Shown piece after piece: positions 48,887 through 61,009 of a stretch of DNA of 64,000 nt (positions are counted from its first letter, which is position 1; each line of letters begins with the position of its first letter). The notes beneath the pieces are model-generated. The model made no database searches and was not told the DNA's origin. It saw only the letters and a list, made by a program, of their open reading frames with translations. The stretch spans positions 992,001 through 1,056,000 of the forward strand of contig JANFOG010000002.1 in the NCBI GenBank assembly GCA_024336345.1, read 5' to 3'. A program made the translations under genes and the position numbers. Source of the stretch: Mariannaea sp. PMI_226. Taxonomy: Eukaryota > Ascomycota > Sordariomycetes > Hypocreales > Nectriaceae.

Positions 48887-50143
48887 TCATCTGCTTATAC
48901 AATTGGCTGCTACCAGCTCCATCAGGCCCACCACAGCCTGTTCTTGCTCAGGTGTCCAATCACAAAGCGTCTGCCCCTGAGAGAACCTTGAGGTATCGTC
49001 AGGACCCATGCCCAAAACGAACACAAGACCGTCGCCAAGTGGCCACCAAATGGTCGCCCCGAACAGCCTCCCCCCCCGCCCCCTAAACGCCCCCCCTAAG
49101 CGCTCCCCTGCTGCGCCGTTAAGCCCCTGCCGTCCAGCAAGTGCAGCCACTGCGTGGGCGCCAACTGACTGCTGAACACTGCAGGCCAGGTACAGTACAG
49201 TACTGTACAGCTGGGGGCCCTGGGCGAACCCCCTCCCCTCCCCAATCATGGGTCTCATTTCCCACTCTGGAGCCCCCAATCTCCTCACCCCTGCTCCCCT
49301 GACGCCCCCCAGTTCGTGCTGTACATAGTATTTTCTACCCTCTTCCCCCCCGATCGTTTCCTTTTTGTTTCCTTGTTTTGTCCTACCTTTCAACCGTCAC
49401 GACCAAGGCTTTCGTGAGCTCAAATCAAAGGCATCGTTTTTGCTGTTGTACATCCTTTTTTCACTCCCTCCCTCCTTTTTTGGTCTCATCAGCTTCACTC
49501 TTTCAGCTGTGAACCGTCCAATCTTTCCGACAAAGAACCCTTCGTAACGATCCCACTCCTCCCTTCCTTTGCGTTACCGCCAACCCCTTTCGCTCTCTTC
49601 CCGAACGACGAACTATTGTTCAGCGACCCTCGAACCAGTGTCAGTCCAGCCTTGCCAGAAATTCACGAGACAATACTATTGGCGATATTGCTCCCTGACG
49701 TACGTCTTGCTTGATACATTCTCCCCATTGCTTTACCCTTTTTTTGCATTGCTTCACATACCTCTTTATCTTTCGCTGCGACCCCATGGCATGGAAAGTG
49801 GCGTATTGCGTGTAAGACGGCCGTTGTTGCATGGCCTCAGCTGTGAGGCTACTCGACCAGACCAATGTTGGTTCGGCGGAATGTAATGATTACCGACATC
49901 GCATCGTAGTGAATCATGCCTTTCTACACTTGCCTGTCATATTTCCCAATGTCTTCTAGGCCAATGCTCTCTCGTCCCCGTTCAGAACTGCTCGCCCGTG
50001 TTATTCACCCAAACTAACATGACCCTGTCAACAATAGATCTTCCGACTTCATTCGTTCATTATACAGCCGTACTCGAGCAACAACTTGATTTGAAATTTT
50101 TGACGATATTTCTCCTTCTCACGAAATCACTCTCGAAATCACC

Positions 50144-50728
50144 ATGCCTTCAATTTACCATTTGATCACTCGGGATACCGACCAACCCGCCGACGATGGC
50201 TCCGACCACATGATTAACCTCTTGCTTGTCATCCTCGGTGTTGTCTTCCTCGGTCTTATCCTGGTTTCTGTCCTTTTCTTCTTCCGCCGCGCTCGTCGTC
50301 TGCAAGCCATGCGAGCCAAGGTTTTGGACGACGACGACGGTCTGCCATCGTACTACGACACCAAGCCATACGGCAACAACAACCACCGCGGCCTCACCAT
50401 TGAGACCAAGCACAATGGCCGCTCCAGCATCCTGGTTATCAACCATGACAACCATCCCATGCTCGCCAACCCCAATTCGCCTCCTCACTCACCCGACAAT
50501 GTGCCCCAAATTCATATCACCTTCCCCGATGAGCAGGACGAGCAGGGACGTCCCAAGAGCGGACGTGTCCTTGTTGTTCGCGTTGGCGACAACTCCACCG
50601 TCGGCCTGGAGCCCATGCACGACGAGCAGCTGCCCGCTTATGAGAAGGAAGCCAAGGGCCAGTTCTACTCTATTGATATGAACCAGATCGGTGGCCTGAA
50701 GGAGAAGGATAGCTCCCATTTCCAATAA
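50144..50728 (+). CDS. Small single-pass membrane protein with LPxY motifs
   Basis: This intronless coding frame encodes 194 residues. A short lumenal or extracellular N terminus (~25 residues) precedes one transmembrane helix (LLLVILGVVFLGLILVSVLF, ~27-46) and a basic stop-transfer stretch (FRRARRLQAMR), so the tail is probably cytosolic. The tail has an acidic patch (LDDDDG) followed by LPSYYD, and a second LPAYEKE near the C terminus. LPxY and PPxY motifs bind WW domains of Rsp5/Nedd4 ubiquitin ligases. A one-TM protein with such motifs resembles yeast Rsp5 adaptors (Rcr1/Rcr2, Ear1, Tre1 style). That role is inference, and I do not recognise the orthologue. It converges with the two-cluster transcription factor. 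Confidence 0.8.
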   Translation: MPSIYHLITRDTDQPADDGSDHMINLLLVILGVVFLGLILVSVLFFFRRARRLQAMRAKVLDDDDGLPSYYDTKPYGNNNHRGLTIETKHNGRSSILVINHDNHPMLANPNSPPHSPDNVPQIHITFPDEQDEQGRPKSGRVLVVRVGDNSTVGLEPMHDEQLPAYEKEAKGQFYSIDMNQIGGLKEKDSSHFQ

Positions 50729-51982
50729 GGGATATATTCTTTGCTCTCACTCAATCCTCTTAAGCCTCCTTCACAACAACCTTCTATCTTTCCACTGTCG
50801 TCGCCGGCGATGCTTTTTCGACACCGTCTGGACGACTTGTCAAGACGTCTCTCGGGTATTCTTTTTTTTGCCCAGGGATGTTTCCCAACGAAAAGAAACT
50901 CAAAAAGCCGACTCATTCTGGCCACCAACTTCACTGCACATTTCCGACGGAGTTGGGAGCGGAACATCTTCTCACGACCCTATTACTATATACCCATTAT
51001 GCTGCGATTCTAGTTCGCAATACTCTCTATCAAAAGGCCATCATACCCATGACACCTTTCACTCTTCATCTGCAATTCATGTCCCAACCCGACTCTTGAA
51101 CCAGTCAGCAGCTACCGCGGAGCCAAGGTTCCCTGGAGGTACACAGATTGGAGAGTCCTGTCGCAGTAGCCCTCTCCCTCGACCAGGAGGTCGACCGTAG
51201 AGAAAAGGCTAGACCTTGCTCTTCCGTGTTAACTGACATCGGCGAGAGATGAGGGTGGATTTACTTGCTCAACACCGCCGTACATATTGCCATCTTGTTG
51301 GACAAAGATTTGGGATGACATATATGGGCCCTGTGGTACACCTCTGTCTATATTCGATAGTGTATAATTTCTTACTTAGAAGCGTTAACGCTTTTTATGA
51401 CCTGACTTTACCATGGCCGCTGTTCCTCTGCTGCAGTTCCGTTTCGTGTGCAAGCCTGATCGGCCTTTATCGTGATGAGTGGATCCTAACAATATGATTG
51501 CGACTCGACTCCCTTATGCTAATGACGACCGGGGCAGAATATGCCAAAGCCATCCCCAAGCGTGGTTTTTTTTCTTGTGAAACCCTTCGCAATTGATCGA
51601 CGAGTAGGTAATCTGTATGTGTTGACTTGTCTTGTAGTTCTTATCGTAACTGCTGTGGACCCTAAATGCAAGCAACTGATCATGTTTTGTTTCACCCAAC
51701 CCTCTTGATCTTCCCAACTTTCATTTGAAAGTCGGGTATGTGTAACCTTTCTGGGCCAGTAAACACAGATTAGCGGCTAGAAAGCCTGGTTAGGGAGAGA
51801 CGTAGCGGAGCTAGAGGGAGTCTGAGAGAGCTCATTTCCCTTACGATTAAATGTTTGCTGCCGTCATCGAACTACTGTTGAATAGGTCTGTATAATCCGA
51901 GCCGTGGGTCGTCTGCCCGCCCTTTTGGCCGGTGGAAGCTGTGTAACTACCCACTGTTTCCGCTTGTTCCATCTCATCCCCC
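50729..51982. other. Convergent intergenic region
   Basis: This is the 3' side of the small membrane protein and of the zinc-cluster factor. No gene or RNA is visible. Confidence 0.5.
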
Positions 51983-54900
51983 TTATGCCTCTGGGGACGC
52001 ATTTGCTGAACGATCCCCCCTAGGTGGGGAATAATACGCGGGAGGTTGGAATATGCCCATGGGTTCGGTGCGACCGCGATGAAAGGAATCAGTTACGAAC
52101 GCGCCTGAAACCCCTAGACCAAGGGTATGATCGCTGGGCGGCAACAGCTCGCCGCCAAAGTCTGGCATCTGCTTGATCTTGTTGGAGATGAGGAGCAGAT
52201 CGTCCGTGGCATCAAACGTATCGACGTCATCCGTCGGAGTCGGCTGCACGCCTTGTGCTTCGGCGAGAAACATTGGGAGACCTGGCGGGCCGAATTCCGC
52301 ATCGAAGCCCACCTCTTGCTCATGCTCTGTCATCGGCGGGGGCGTGACGGCTGGCTGGGCGGTGCCGAACCATACGGCAGCATCCAAGGATGGGCTGGTT
52401 TGTATTGACCGTTGCCTTTCTATTACTGGGGACACGAATGCCGTTTCGAGAATGTCTTGCGGGCCCGGCAGTTGGATCTGATCGGCCGGGTTGGCATGGG
52501 GGCGTAGGGCGGTGGGCTTCTGGTCGGCATACTGGCGTGTTTTGTAGAATTGTTCAACAGCGGCCTTATTTCGATCGTACTAAAGATGAGAGAATTGGAC
52601 GTTAACTAAATATTCAGGCAGAAAGGAGTGAGAGAGGAGAGAGTTGAGGGGGGGTGGTTGACGAACAGTTTGCTGGTTGCGAGGGATAATTTGGCACCAT
52701 TGCTTGCTGATCTTGAGAAGACTACCGATCAACTCACGGATATGGACCTCATCGGCTGGCTCGTTTCTCCAAAGGGGAGCAGTCGTATGGTCAGCCAGAT
52801 CTTGGTATAGGCCATGTTGCATTGCTGTCAGGAGGAACCTAAGACACTGCGTAGTGAACTTGACCATGGAAGAACAGCCAACCAGCTTCATACTGCCGGC
52901 CGCCCCAGAATCGATTCTGCGCTGGAGAGTATCGCAAAGCCGGGCAAGAGTGAGCGCATGTGCCACCGCCTGCTTCTGGGACTTGGCAATGAACTCGCGA
53001 GGTAGCTTGCGGAGCAGCTCTGGAGAAACTTGCTCTCTCAGGCCAGGGAGGCAGAAGCTGTACAGGTCCATGTGAATCGAGGCCAGGCATGTATGAATGA
53101 AGACGTATCCCGTGGAATACTCTGATGACATGGCATGATCGATGTTTCGGTGGTTGAGCCTTAGGCACTCTGGCAGGGACGCATTTATGTAGGACAATTC
53201 GTTTTGGAAGGCGTTGATACTTGACATTACTCTGGACGGTTCTATTCGGGACTTATTCGCACTATTACCGCCATGGCCGTCGCTCATTTTTCTAGCGGAA
53301 CTGCCGTGATTTGTCAGTGGTGTTGACTCTCGCAGGCATAACTGACCGAAAGGGGGAAAAGGGGAGATGCTTATGGGATGTATACTCACACAAGAATGCG
53401 ATGCCTCAAGGCAATAAGCCGCAACTGATATCCGTGAATGCCCATGTTCCCTATGGCATCTTTCCCTGGCTTTTCGTTTAGCCGCTCGACTACCACTGGC
53501 CGGTCCTCCTTAAAGTCCTCTTCTCGACATGGTAGGCGGATCTTCATAATATCTTCCCGACATACGATATACTCGTCATAGCCACCGGCAAGAAGGCGAT
53601 CGAGATAGAAGAGCTGCCAGACAACCCGTCGCATCATCTCCTGCTCCGCAAACGGCCTGTCGCGCGACCGGACATCCCAGTTGACCTGTAAGCCGACCAT
53701 GAGCCTGGCAGCGATTCCGAAGCCCTGCCAAACCTTGGCTAGATGCCCATGGAGGAAGTTGTGGTAGCAGTTAAGGGCGTATAGGATCATCATCCGCTCG
53801 TCGAATCTGGATATGCCTCGGAAGATGTAGAGATCAACGTCGTTGCTGCACTTCATGGCGAACACTCGGCCGGCCTCGCATGGGTTGACGAAGAGGCTTG
53901 TAATTGCGCACATTGCGGCAGCCGTGGCTGGAGGGAAGTTGCCGTCCTGATGAAAAGAAGAAAAGAAGAAGAATATTGTTAGCCCGGTGACCCTCGTTAT
54001 TTACGGCGTGCTGCTGCTGCTGCTGCTGCTGCTGCTAGAGGAAGGACTGCTTTGCTCATACTTGGACATCCTGGTAAACTTTATTGCGGCGGAAGAATCC
54101 CATGCATGGCATGTAGTAGATGTATTCGAAATAGACGTCCATATGCCTGGTAATGGTATTTTTTCGAGACAGGAGTTCTCTAATTCTTCTCGTCAACGGA
54201 TCACGAACAAAAAAGAACGGAGTGAAAGGAGGGGGAGGGGGGAGGGGGCAGGGGGCGGGGGGCGGGGGAAGATACATACTCAGCCGTCAGGATTGAAGTA
54301 TCGATGGTAAGGATATGATTCCCCCATTCCTCTGTGCAACTTACAACAGAAGCAGCGATGCTCTTAGCCGGGCTAGATTTTCGAGTCGAGCTGGGTGTCT
54401 CGATGGCCTGGGAAGTTGAAGGCGAAGAAGTGAGTTGGAGGTTCGTGAACTTGCGTTTGGAGGCGCTATATTCGCAGGCCAAGTTGGAGGCTTCGCATCT
54501 CCTGCACCTGGGCAGGTCGCCGGAACATTTTGTCTTTTGTGAGTGACATTGGTTGCAGGCTCTCTGTGCACGCTTCCTTAGTGTACCGGCTTCTGTATGG
54601 CTCCGAGATGGAGTTGTTCTCGAGACTTTGCCTTTTGAAGGAGAAAGAAGAAGAAGCAGGACGAGTTAGTTTTTCTACCATAATAAACAGAAAGAAGCTG
54701 GCTCTCTGGTCTGGAAGGAGAGAAGGGGGAAGGGAAATTTTCAAGATTTGCTTCATCAACAAAGACAAGTCAAGGGTGGGTTGCGCTTACCAGTGGCCTC
54801 TGAAGATGAATCTGGGTCATCGAAAGGACACGCAAGTTCTAGCCTAGCACAGTTGGTGCAAGGTCCATTTCCTGGATTACCGGTACATTTCACCTGCGAA

Positions 54901-55127
54901 AGAGTCAGCAAGAGCTTTATGTCGACACAATTCTCTGCCAGTTCATGTCGAGAGGCAACTACCTTGCGAAGTCTGCAAGTCCGGCAGCCGTCGGTTGAGG
55001 AAGGCACAGTACGACGACGCTTAGAATTCGGAGGTGGTAAAGAAGTTGATTCAAGGGACGAGTGTTGCGATCTTTCCGTGCCGGATGTGGTGGCATGGGG
55101 TCCTGAGTTGTCGGCAGACGGTTCCAT
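51983..55127 (-). CDS. Transcription factor with two Zn2Cys6 clusters and a fungal_trans domain
   Basis: Seven minus-strand exons (55127-54963, 54893-54791, 54631-54280, 54188-54062, 53946-53390, 53300-52667, 52579-51983) give 844 residues in one open frame. Cluster 1 has C48, C51, C58, C67, C70 and C77 (GCRTCRLRKVKC ... GPCTNCARLELAC). Cluster 2 has C115, C118, C125, C132, C135 and C142 (RACNQCHSQKTKC, then PRCRRCEASNLAC). The regulatory middle domain starts at about residue 215 (DVYFEYIYYMPCMGF) and includes MMILYALNCYHNFL and MMRRVVWQLFYLDRLL, typical of Pfam fungal_trans. The C terminus is acidic and Pro-rich. The exon 3-4 junction is the least certain. The exon-6 donor (GTTCGT) is non-consensus. 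The target genes are unknown. Confidence 0.82.
54007..54036. repeat. (CTG)n trinucleotide repeat in an intron
   Basis: About nine to ten CTG units (CAG on the transcribed strand) lie in the fourth intron of the two-cluster factor, so they are not translated in this model. Confidence 0.9.
54231..54268 (+). repeat. G-run cluster (possible G-quadruplex) in an intron
   Basis: Several runs of four to six G separated by single bases lie within the third intron of the two-cluster factor. The transcribed strand reads C-rich, which also makes the polypyrimidine stretch before the exon. Confidence 0.8.
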
Positions 55128-56373
55128 TTTGCACCGACTTAAGTGTAGGACAAGGGGTGCTCAATCTCCGAGTTATGACCAACGGAGGGAAATGAAAGAT
55201 ACGAAACCCGGCTCTTCCTTATCCCTGGGAGAGATGTCTGAGGGAATGGACTGGTAATGACCGCTGTTGTGGGGTTGGTGATTCGATACATCTCGGGCCG
55301 TGAAGGTCCACGAGAGGAGTGGCGGATGGTATTCGGAAACAGGCAAGATCTGATTGACACTTATATGCCAATGTGGCAACGCCGGCCAATTTATGATGAA
55401 ATACTTAGAGGAGGAACGGCAAGCGACTAGGGCGCCCGTTAAGGCTGAAATGGGAGGAGGGGGAGAAGGGGTGGGCGGCGTTCGGGGGCGATTAGGGCAA
55501 CCAGGGCAATGGGCTTTCGGTATTGAAACCAGCATGTGTGACTGAGGAAGTGGGTGAGTTGAAGCCTATTCGAGGAAGCTGTAGCTTCCAATCAATGACT
55601 TCACTGGATTATTCCCTCCCTCGTTAGTACCGACGGAGGGGGATACGAATGAGATGTGTCAGCTTGGTCTCCTTCTATCCATGCTATCCATGCTGTCTGC
55701 CTCGTATCAATGAATCCCGTACATAACCTTCTCCCACACGAAGTCTTAGTGAAAAAAATATATTCCTCTTCGAACCCCCCTGCACATGATTGATACTATC
55801 CTCGCTAATAGTTTGGTTTCGTCTGCACCATCCGTGATCAATAGACGGGTTTTGTGCTTTGTGCTTCATCCCTTTTTATGCGAGCTAAACTAGGCGACGA
55901 GTCTGGCACCACAGTTGGATACCCTGCTGCATTACAAATGAATGGAGCGATCCTATTAACAAGCTATTTAGTGACTTAGCGCCGTAATACCCTAAGCAAC
56001 TCTGCATATCCAAGCTTCAGTTGAGGATGTTGACGGCAAATGTGTTATATCCTATGTACGATGAAGTGAACCAAATCCGGAGTACTCCGGCAGGCAAAAG
56101 CTATTCTTTACATCCATTCAGAAGATAAAGAATAAGGATGCCACACTAAACTGACTTACACTGCACCAAACCTACAGATTTCAAGGCAACTTCTTCCGCC
56201 CCCAGAGCCACATGTTGTCAGAAACCGAATCAGCACTATAATCGGGGACCTGACTCTGCTGTGGGCTTTTTTCGGGCTTCATCACCCAGACCCTAGAAAA
56301 AGTCCAAGCCCGATCTCACTAGTCAAGGCAGGTTTGGGTACCTAATAAGACCTGGATTCGGTATTCTCCTTCT

Positions 56374-56397
56374 CCCCCCCCCCCCCCCCCCCCCCCC
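56374..56397. repeat. Homopolymer C24
   Basis: An uninterrupted run of 24 C on the plus strand. The exact length may be imprecise. Confidence 0.9.
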
Positions 56398-56844
56398 TTT
56401 TGTCCTTTTTTTCCTTTTTGAGCATGCGACCGCGGCCGACCTGTTGCAGGTTGATGCAGAGGAGCGACGACCAGTGGCAGTTCGAAGTGATCTACGCTAT
56501 GCCTCATAGTCATGACTCAGCACGTTTCGTCAAAGGACTTAACGCGCAGAATTATCACCGATGGCAAGGCAAATCATCAGTATTAGCTCGATTCGTTTTG
56601 CGCCCCCAAGAGGATTTGCTAGTTATTCCCGTCGCCTGGTCAGACCGCCCCCAGCCGTTTTATTAGTTGCCGCCTTCAGCCCTACTACCATGTAAATTCT
56701 CGTATCAGAGTGTGTGAGATGTGCGTGCGTGGAAAGGTTATTCGTATTCGTCATGGTATCTTACAGGTCGAAAATAGAAGCGGTTGTCGCTGAGAGTAAC
56801 GTTCACTTGTGGTGTTTTAACGTATCATGTCAGCCCCCAAGCAT

Positions 56845-56910
56845 TTATATATACATTATATATACATAGATACATACATACACACATATATATATAAATA
56901 TATATATATG
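56845..56910. repeat. AT-rich TA/TACA microsatellite
   Basis: Imperfect alternating TATATA and TACATA units. It is partly self-complementary. Confidence 0.85.
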
Positions 56911-58602
56911 ACTATCCCCCACATCCACCTTGACCGAAACAAGATGAACAGAGATTTGGTCTTGACCTTCTCAAAGACACTTTTTCTGTGTGTGGACGAC
57001 ACGGATTCTAGATTCCAGATACACTCGCCACTAGGATGGACCACGGTGTAAACTCGGCAAGTGATTGTTAGACAATTGCAATTGCTAAAAATCGCGGCCT
57101 ATCATGAAACAAAATTTGGTCGCTAGTTGAGGCTTCTTAGGTTTAGACTCTCGGCAGCCCGAGATGGCGCAATGCAATTGGAATGGGAATACCCAATAAA
57201 CTCTAAAGCAAAGCGACACATTTCTAGAATGTGATGGGAATATGATGGGAATAATCTTGGGAATAATCTTGGGAAAAAAAATTGTTTGCAATCTGGGGAA
57301 CATGACTTGCACAGTGGGTTCATGGTCAGCCTATCCTATTTCCAGCATGACGGCGAAGGCGATATCAAAACTCCGAAGGGCGGTGGCAATGGATTTAAGC
57401 CTCAACCGGAGTGCTCCGAATAGAAATAACAACTTATTCCCTGTTGCGGCAACATCTGCGGGCAAATAGACACAATACGCGGAAAGCTTTTGCCAGCCTG
57501 TTCTCCTTATGAGGCTTGTGGGCTTGGGGGCCGTTGAGGTCTGAACCTATTACAGCACCAGACATGGTGGGCACATCAATAGAGCGAATAAGCTTGTTTG
57601 TATCACGGAGTGTAGTGACTCGTTTCCTGTCCCATTGCCTGCCTTGTGGATAGGCTCGTTGGTGAAAAACAATCCTACGGGACCAGTATGCAAGCCTCAA
57701 GTCTCCCGCCACCAGAGAGGAAAATTTTTATGACTGAAGGTGGAACTTGGCCTGCATCGCTGCCTGCCATGGGTCTTGCGGAAATAAGTATACTGGACCG
57801 TGTATGAGCCACTGAGAGACGCTGGCTGATGAATGGGTCAGCAACCCTGGAATGAAGAGCACTGACAAAGATGAAGGCAAATCGGTAATCGTCTCCATTC
57901 GAGGGTGCAGGCAGTTTCCAAATCCGGCTCCATGCTTCACCTAAATCCTTATCGCGCCCTCTTCTCGTTGTCAAGCCCACCGGGCCGGCATGGTGCCGCT
58001 GATTCAAATCAAGAGGTGAAAAACTCGGCGGCAATTGATGATACTAGCTGGGGTAGAGCAGGTCATGCAGTTCTTGTTTTAATATCATTTAATTAATCCT
58101 CTCCTTAGTCAAGGAGTCAAGGAGCCCAAAGGCTGATACCCGTTTTGCACCAACTTACAACGTCCCAACCCACCCATTCATCGGCTCCCAACCAGCGCGG
58201 ACATCCTGTCAGATAGATGTTCACAATTGCTGAAGTCGAAGGTCAAATAGGGTGTTGGAAGTAGTCAACGAAATGCACATATTTTGTCATTCATTTTATG
58301 AAAGTCCCATCAGCGCTCAGAAGTGACAGAAACTATGTTGCCCTAACTCTCCTAACATTTCCTTAAATTCCATCTCTACCATTTAGAGAAGAAATTTATC
58401 CAGTAAGTCAAGAGGTCATAATAAGTGTACGTACATGATATCCCCAGTGACAGGGGGGAATAATTGCAATAAAATCACAGCAAAACGCCTCTCTTGACAT
58501 ACCCATCCCATCCTACCAAAAGAATGAAAAAAAAAAAAAGGATTCCAGCTCGTACAAATACACCTTGACCCAGAACTAGTCGAATAGAAGGACAATCCCT
58601 GC

Positions 58603-60624
58603 TCAAGCACTTGGCATTCGGAGAACTGGATACAGAGAAGTACCCTCACGGACGGAGCTAATAGGAGGTAGTTCCCTCGAGGGGCTGGAAGGAGCTTTGG
58701 CATCTACATCCATAGCATCCCCATCGGGATACTTGGGACTCGACTCTTGCTCGTATTCCTTACGCTCCAGGCGACCCCGAACAAACTCACGGAGCGACTC
58801 AATGAGACGAATATTTTCCAACCAGCGCTCATACTGTTCGTCTCGTTCCCGGGTCGCATCACTGACATCTGATTCCGACGACGGAGATCCTACCGAGAGG
58901 GCGGACTCGTTAGCCTTGGGTGTGGAAGCGCCGCTGGCATCCTCGTGAGGTCGCGGAAGAGGGCCAGCACGTGCTCGCTGGAGCATGCCGCCAGAGTAGC
59001 GGCGACGCTCGTTGGTCTCAAAGCTAGGTCCAAGGGTGGTCGTGGTAGAGTAGCCGAAACCTTGGCTGACAGCGGGCAGACTAGTTGGCAGAGTAGGGTA
59101 CATGGCGGAGCCCGACGTCGAGCTGTGGCGTGACTGAGGAGACATTGCCGATGATGATGGACTGGGTGAGTGGCCAGAAGTGTAGGACATGGAACTCGAT
59201 GGCGGGGTGACAGCCGGAGTTCCAGTGGAGGAAATAGCTGTCAGAGGCGAAGCCATGTTGGCCGCAGACACAGGATGATAAGGATCAGTGTTAATGGCAA
59301 TACCAAGAGGAGAACGATGAGCGGAGGGCGGCGAGGGAGTGCCGCGGTAGCCGTTGAAGTGGCCGCCCTCTCCGTTGTGAATGTGTACGCCAGCAGTTGC
59401 GTGGCTTGAGTTCTCGTAAATGGTTTCCTGCATTTGGCCAAGCAGGTTGTCGATTTGGATCAGATCCTTCTGGGTTCGGGCATTGGGTATCGGCAGATAA
59501 TACTGCTGTGCTAAGGGGTTCTGGTGAGGAGCAGACGTTCCATGAAGTACAGCAGGACCGGCTGGCTGAGGCATATATTGGTCTGTTGGAGCTAGAGAAC
59601 CGACCGGCATGGCCAGAGCACCATGTAGGGTGCCAAGAGAACGACCAACCTGACTGTATGACGTGGTGTCGATCATTCGACGCTTGGCATCACCAAAGAA
59701 GTCATTGAGCGCATCCATGGCTACGCGCTTGCGATCGTAGCCTCCATTGGCTGCGGCACCATAGCCAAGGTGCTCAGTACGGGCGTTGTTGATGGGCGGC
59801 TGATTGAAGTAAAGGCCGTAGTTTGTAGAAGGCTGGGGAGCATAGTAGCCACCAGGCGGAGGAGCAGGCTGGTAGGCAGCATTAGGTCGCATTTGACTAC
59901 TGTGATCATAGTAGCTAGAAGGACCTGGGTAACAACATTAATTTCATGAACGGGAACAATGGAGAGCCGCTGCAACGGATGCAGGATATGAGAGGCAACT
60001 GACCTTTGGGATGTTGTGGCCTATAGTTGAGACCACCCTGATCCTGGTTCGGGCGAACTAGAACCGAATCGTCGGCGTGGGTCTTGACATGCTTCTTCAA
60101 GTCCTGGGGACGCTTGAAGGATTTACCACAGAACTCACACTTGTGAGGCTTCAGAGGCACATGGACACGGATATGAGAAGTGATGTGGTCCCGCTTGACT
60201 GTAGTGGTGCGGCATGAATTCCACTGGCAAGTCAAGTTGAGGTTGTTTGTGCTCTTACGACCAACATGGCGGTCACAGATGTGCTCCTGAGAAATTGGTG
60301 TTAGTTTCAATTGAGTGCTCCAGAGTGTGAATGAGTTTTAGTAAAGTGGCTTCGACTTACATAGAGCAACTCAGGGTTACCAAACTTTTGGTTACATGCA
60401 TTCCAACGGCAGATGAGGGTCTCATCAGCAGCGCTCTGAGAAGCGCTTTGGGAAGTGCTCTGAGAAGTGGTGGACGATGCGCTTGGTGCAGGCGTGGCAG
60501 ATTTGGAGTCGCCGTTATTGCTTGCCGACGATGCTGAGGGCGTTGATGACTGCTGTGGTGGTTGTGTCTGCTGCTGCGGCTGCTGCTGCTGCTGCTGTGG
60601 TTGGTCCGAGACTGGGGAAGACAT
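58603..60624 (-). CDS. pacC: pH-response transcription factor PacC/Rim101
   Basis: Minus-strand exons 60624-60361, 60286-60004 and 59924-58603 give 622 residues. A polyglutamine/Ser-rich N terminus precedes three C2H2 fingers: [20 protein letters not shown] (~72-95), [20 protein letters not shown] (~106-132) and [20 protein letters not shown] (~135-154), the PacC/Rim101 order. The [18 protein letters not shown] segment follows (~248-265). Two YPxL motifs, YPTL at ~458-461 and YPVL at ~614-617, flank the region that holds the signalling protease box in PacC and would bind PalA/Rim20. In A. nidulans, alkaline pH triggers PalB and proteasomal cleavage to an active short form that binds GCCARG. 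The start chosen gives a short N terminus (MSSPVSDQ). The frame is open to Met at 60846. Confidence 0.97.
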
Positions 60625-61009
60625 GGCAGGCGGGCGGGGGCGGCGGGCCGGCGGACAATCTGTTGAGCCGGAGAGAGGGTGCAGGTGGCAGCTGAATGGC
60701 TCGATGCCGACTGACGCGGGCGCAAGCGTTGCTGTAAAAGGCCAGGCGCCCTCCTTGAGACAGGCAACCGGGGCTTTGCGTTGAGGCGGTGGGCGCAAGC
60801 AAAGCGCTGGAGAAGTCAAGAGCAACAAGGGAAAAATCGCGGTCAATACACAGCGTCTGGTTCGATTTTGCGGATGATAAAACCGAAGCAGACTCGAAGT
60901 TTGGGTTGTTCAGATGAAAAGGAACGCCTTTCCTGAAGTCTCCGGGGGCAAGAGCTCCCTTTACATTTACGCAAAAGTCTGGGCAGGAGGGCAAGAGTGA
61001 GCGAAAAGT

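Larger units (their letters stand above)
42721..50143. other. 7.4-kb region without recognisable genes
   Basis: No coding gene is supported. It holds a GCCAA tandem (about 43749-43770), a TACGGAGTA motif at 43294-43302, CGCTCACTCT repeats near 47844 and four CAGGTCAACC units (48851-48886). From about 49330 the sequence becomes C/T-rich and is probably the leader of the gene at 50144. A donor at 49700 (GTACGT) with possible acceptors at 49959 and 50037 (ACTAACATGAC branch) suggests one or two 5'-UTR introns. Confidence 0.5.
55128..58602. other. 3.5-kb intergenic region, promoter of the two-cluster factor
   Basis: It holds the upstream region of the two-cluster factor and, at its right edge, the 3' UTR of pacC. 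A C24 tract lies at 56374-56397, an AT-rich microsatellite at about 56845-56910 and a duplicated AATCTTGGGA at 57253-57274. Open frames here show no domain. Confidence 0.5.

Noticed and set aside
49887..50143. Extra coding exons upstream of the PY-motif protein
   Set aside because: The splice signals are better explained as 5'-UTR introns, and no open frame joins in phase to the start at 50144.
57675..58034. 119-codon minus-strand frame downstream of pacC
   Set aside because: No recognisable motif, no coherent exon chain and no codon bias like the neighbours.
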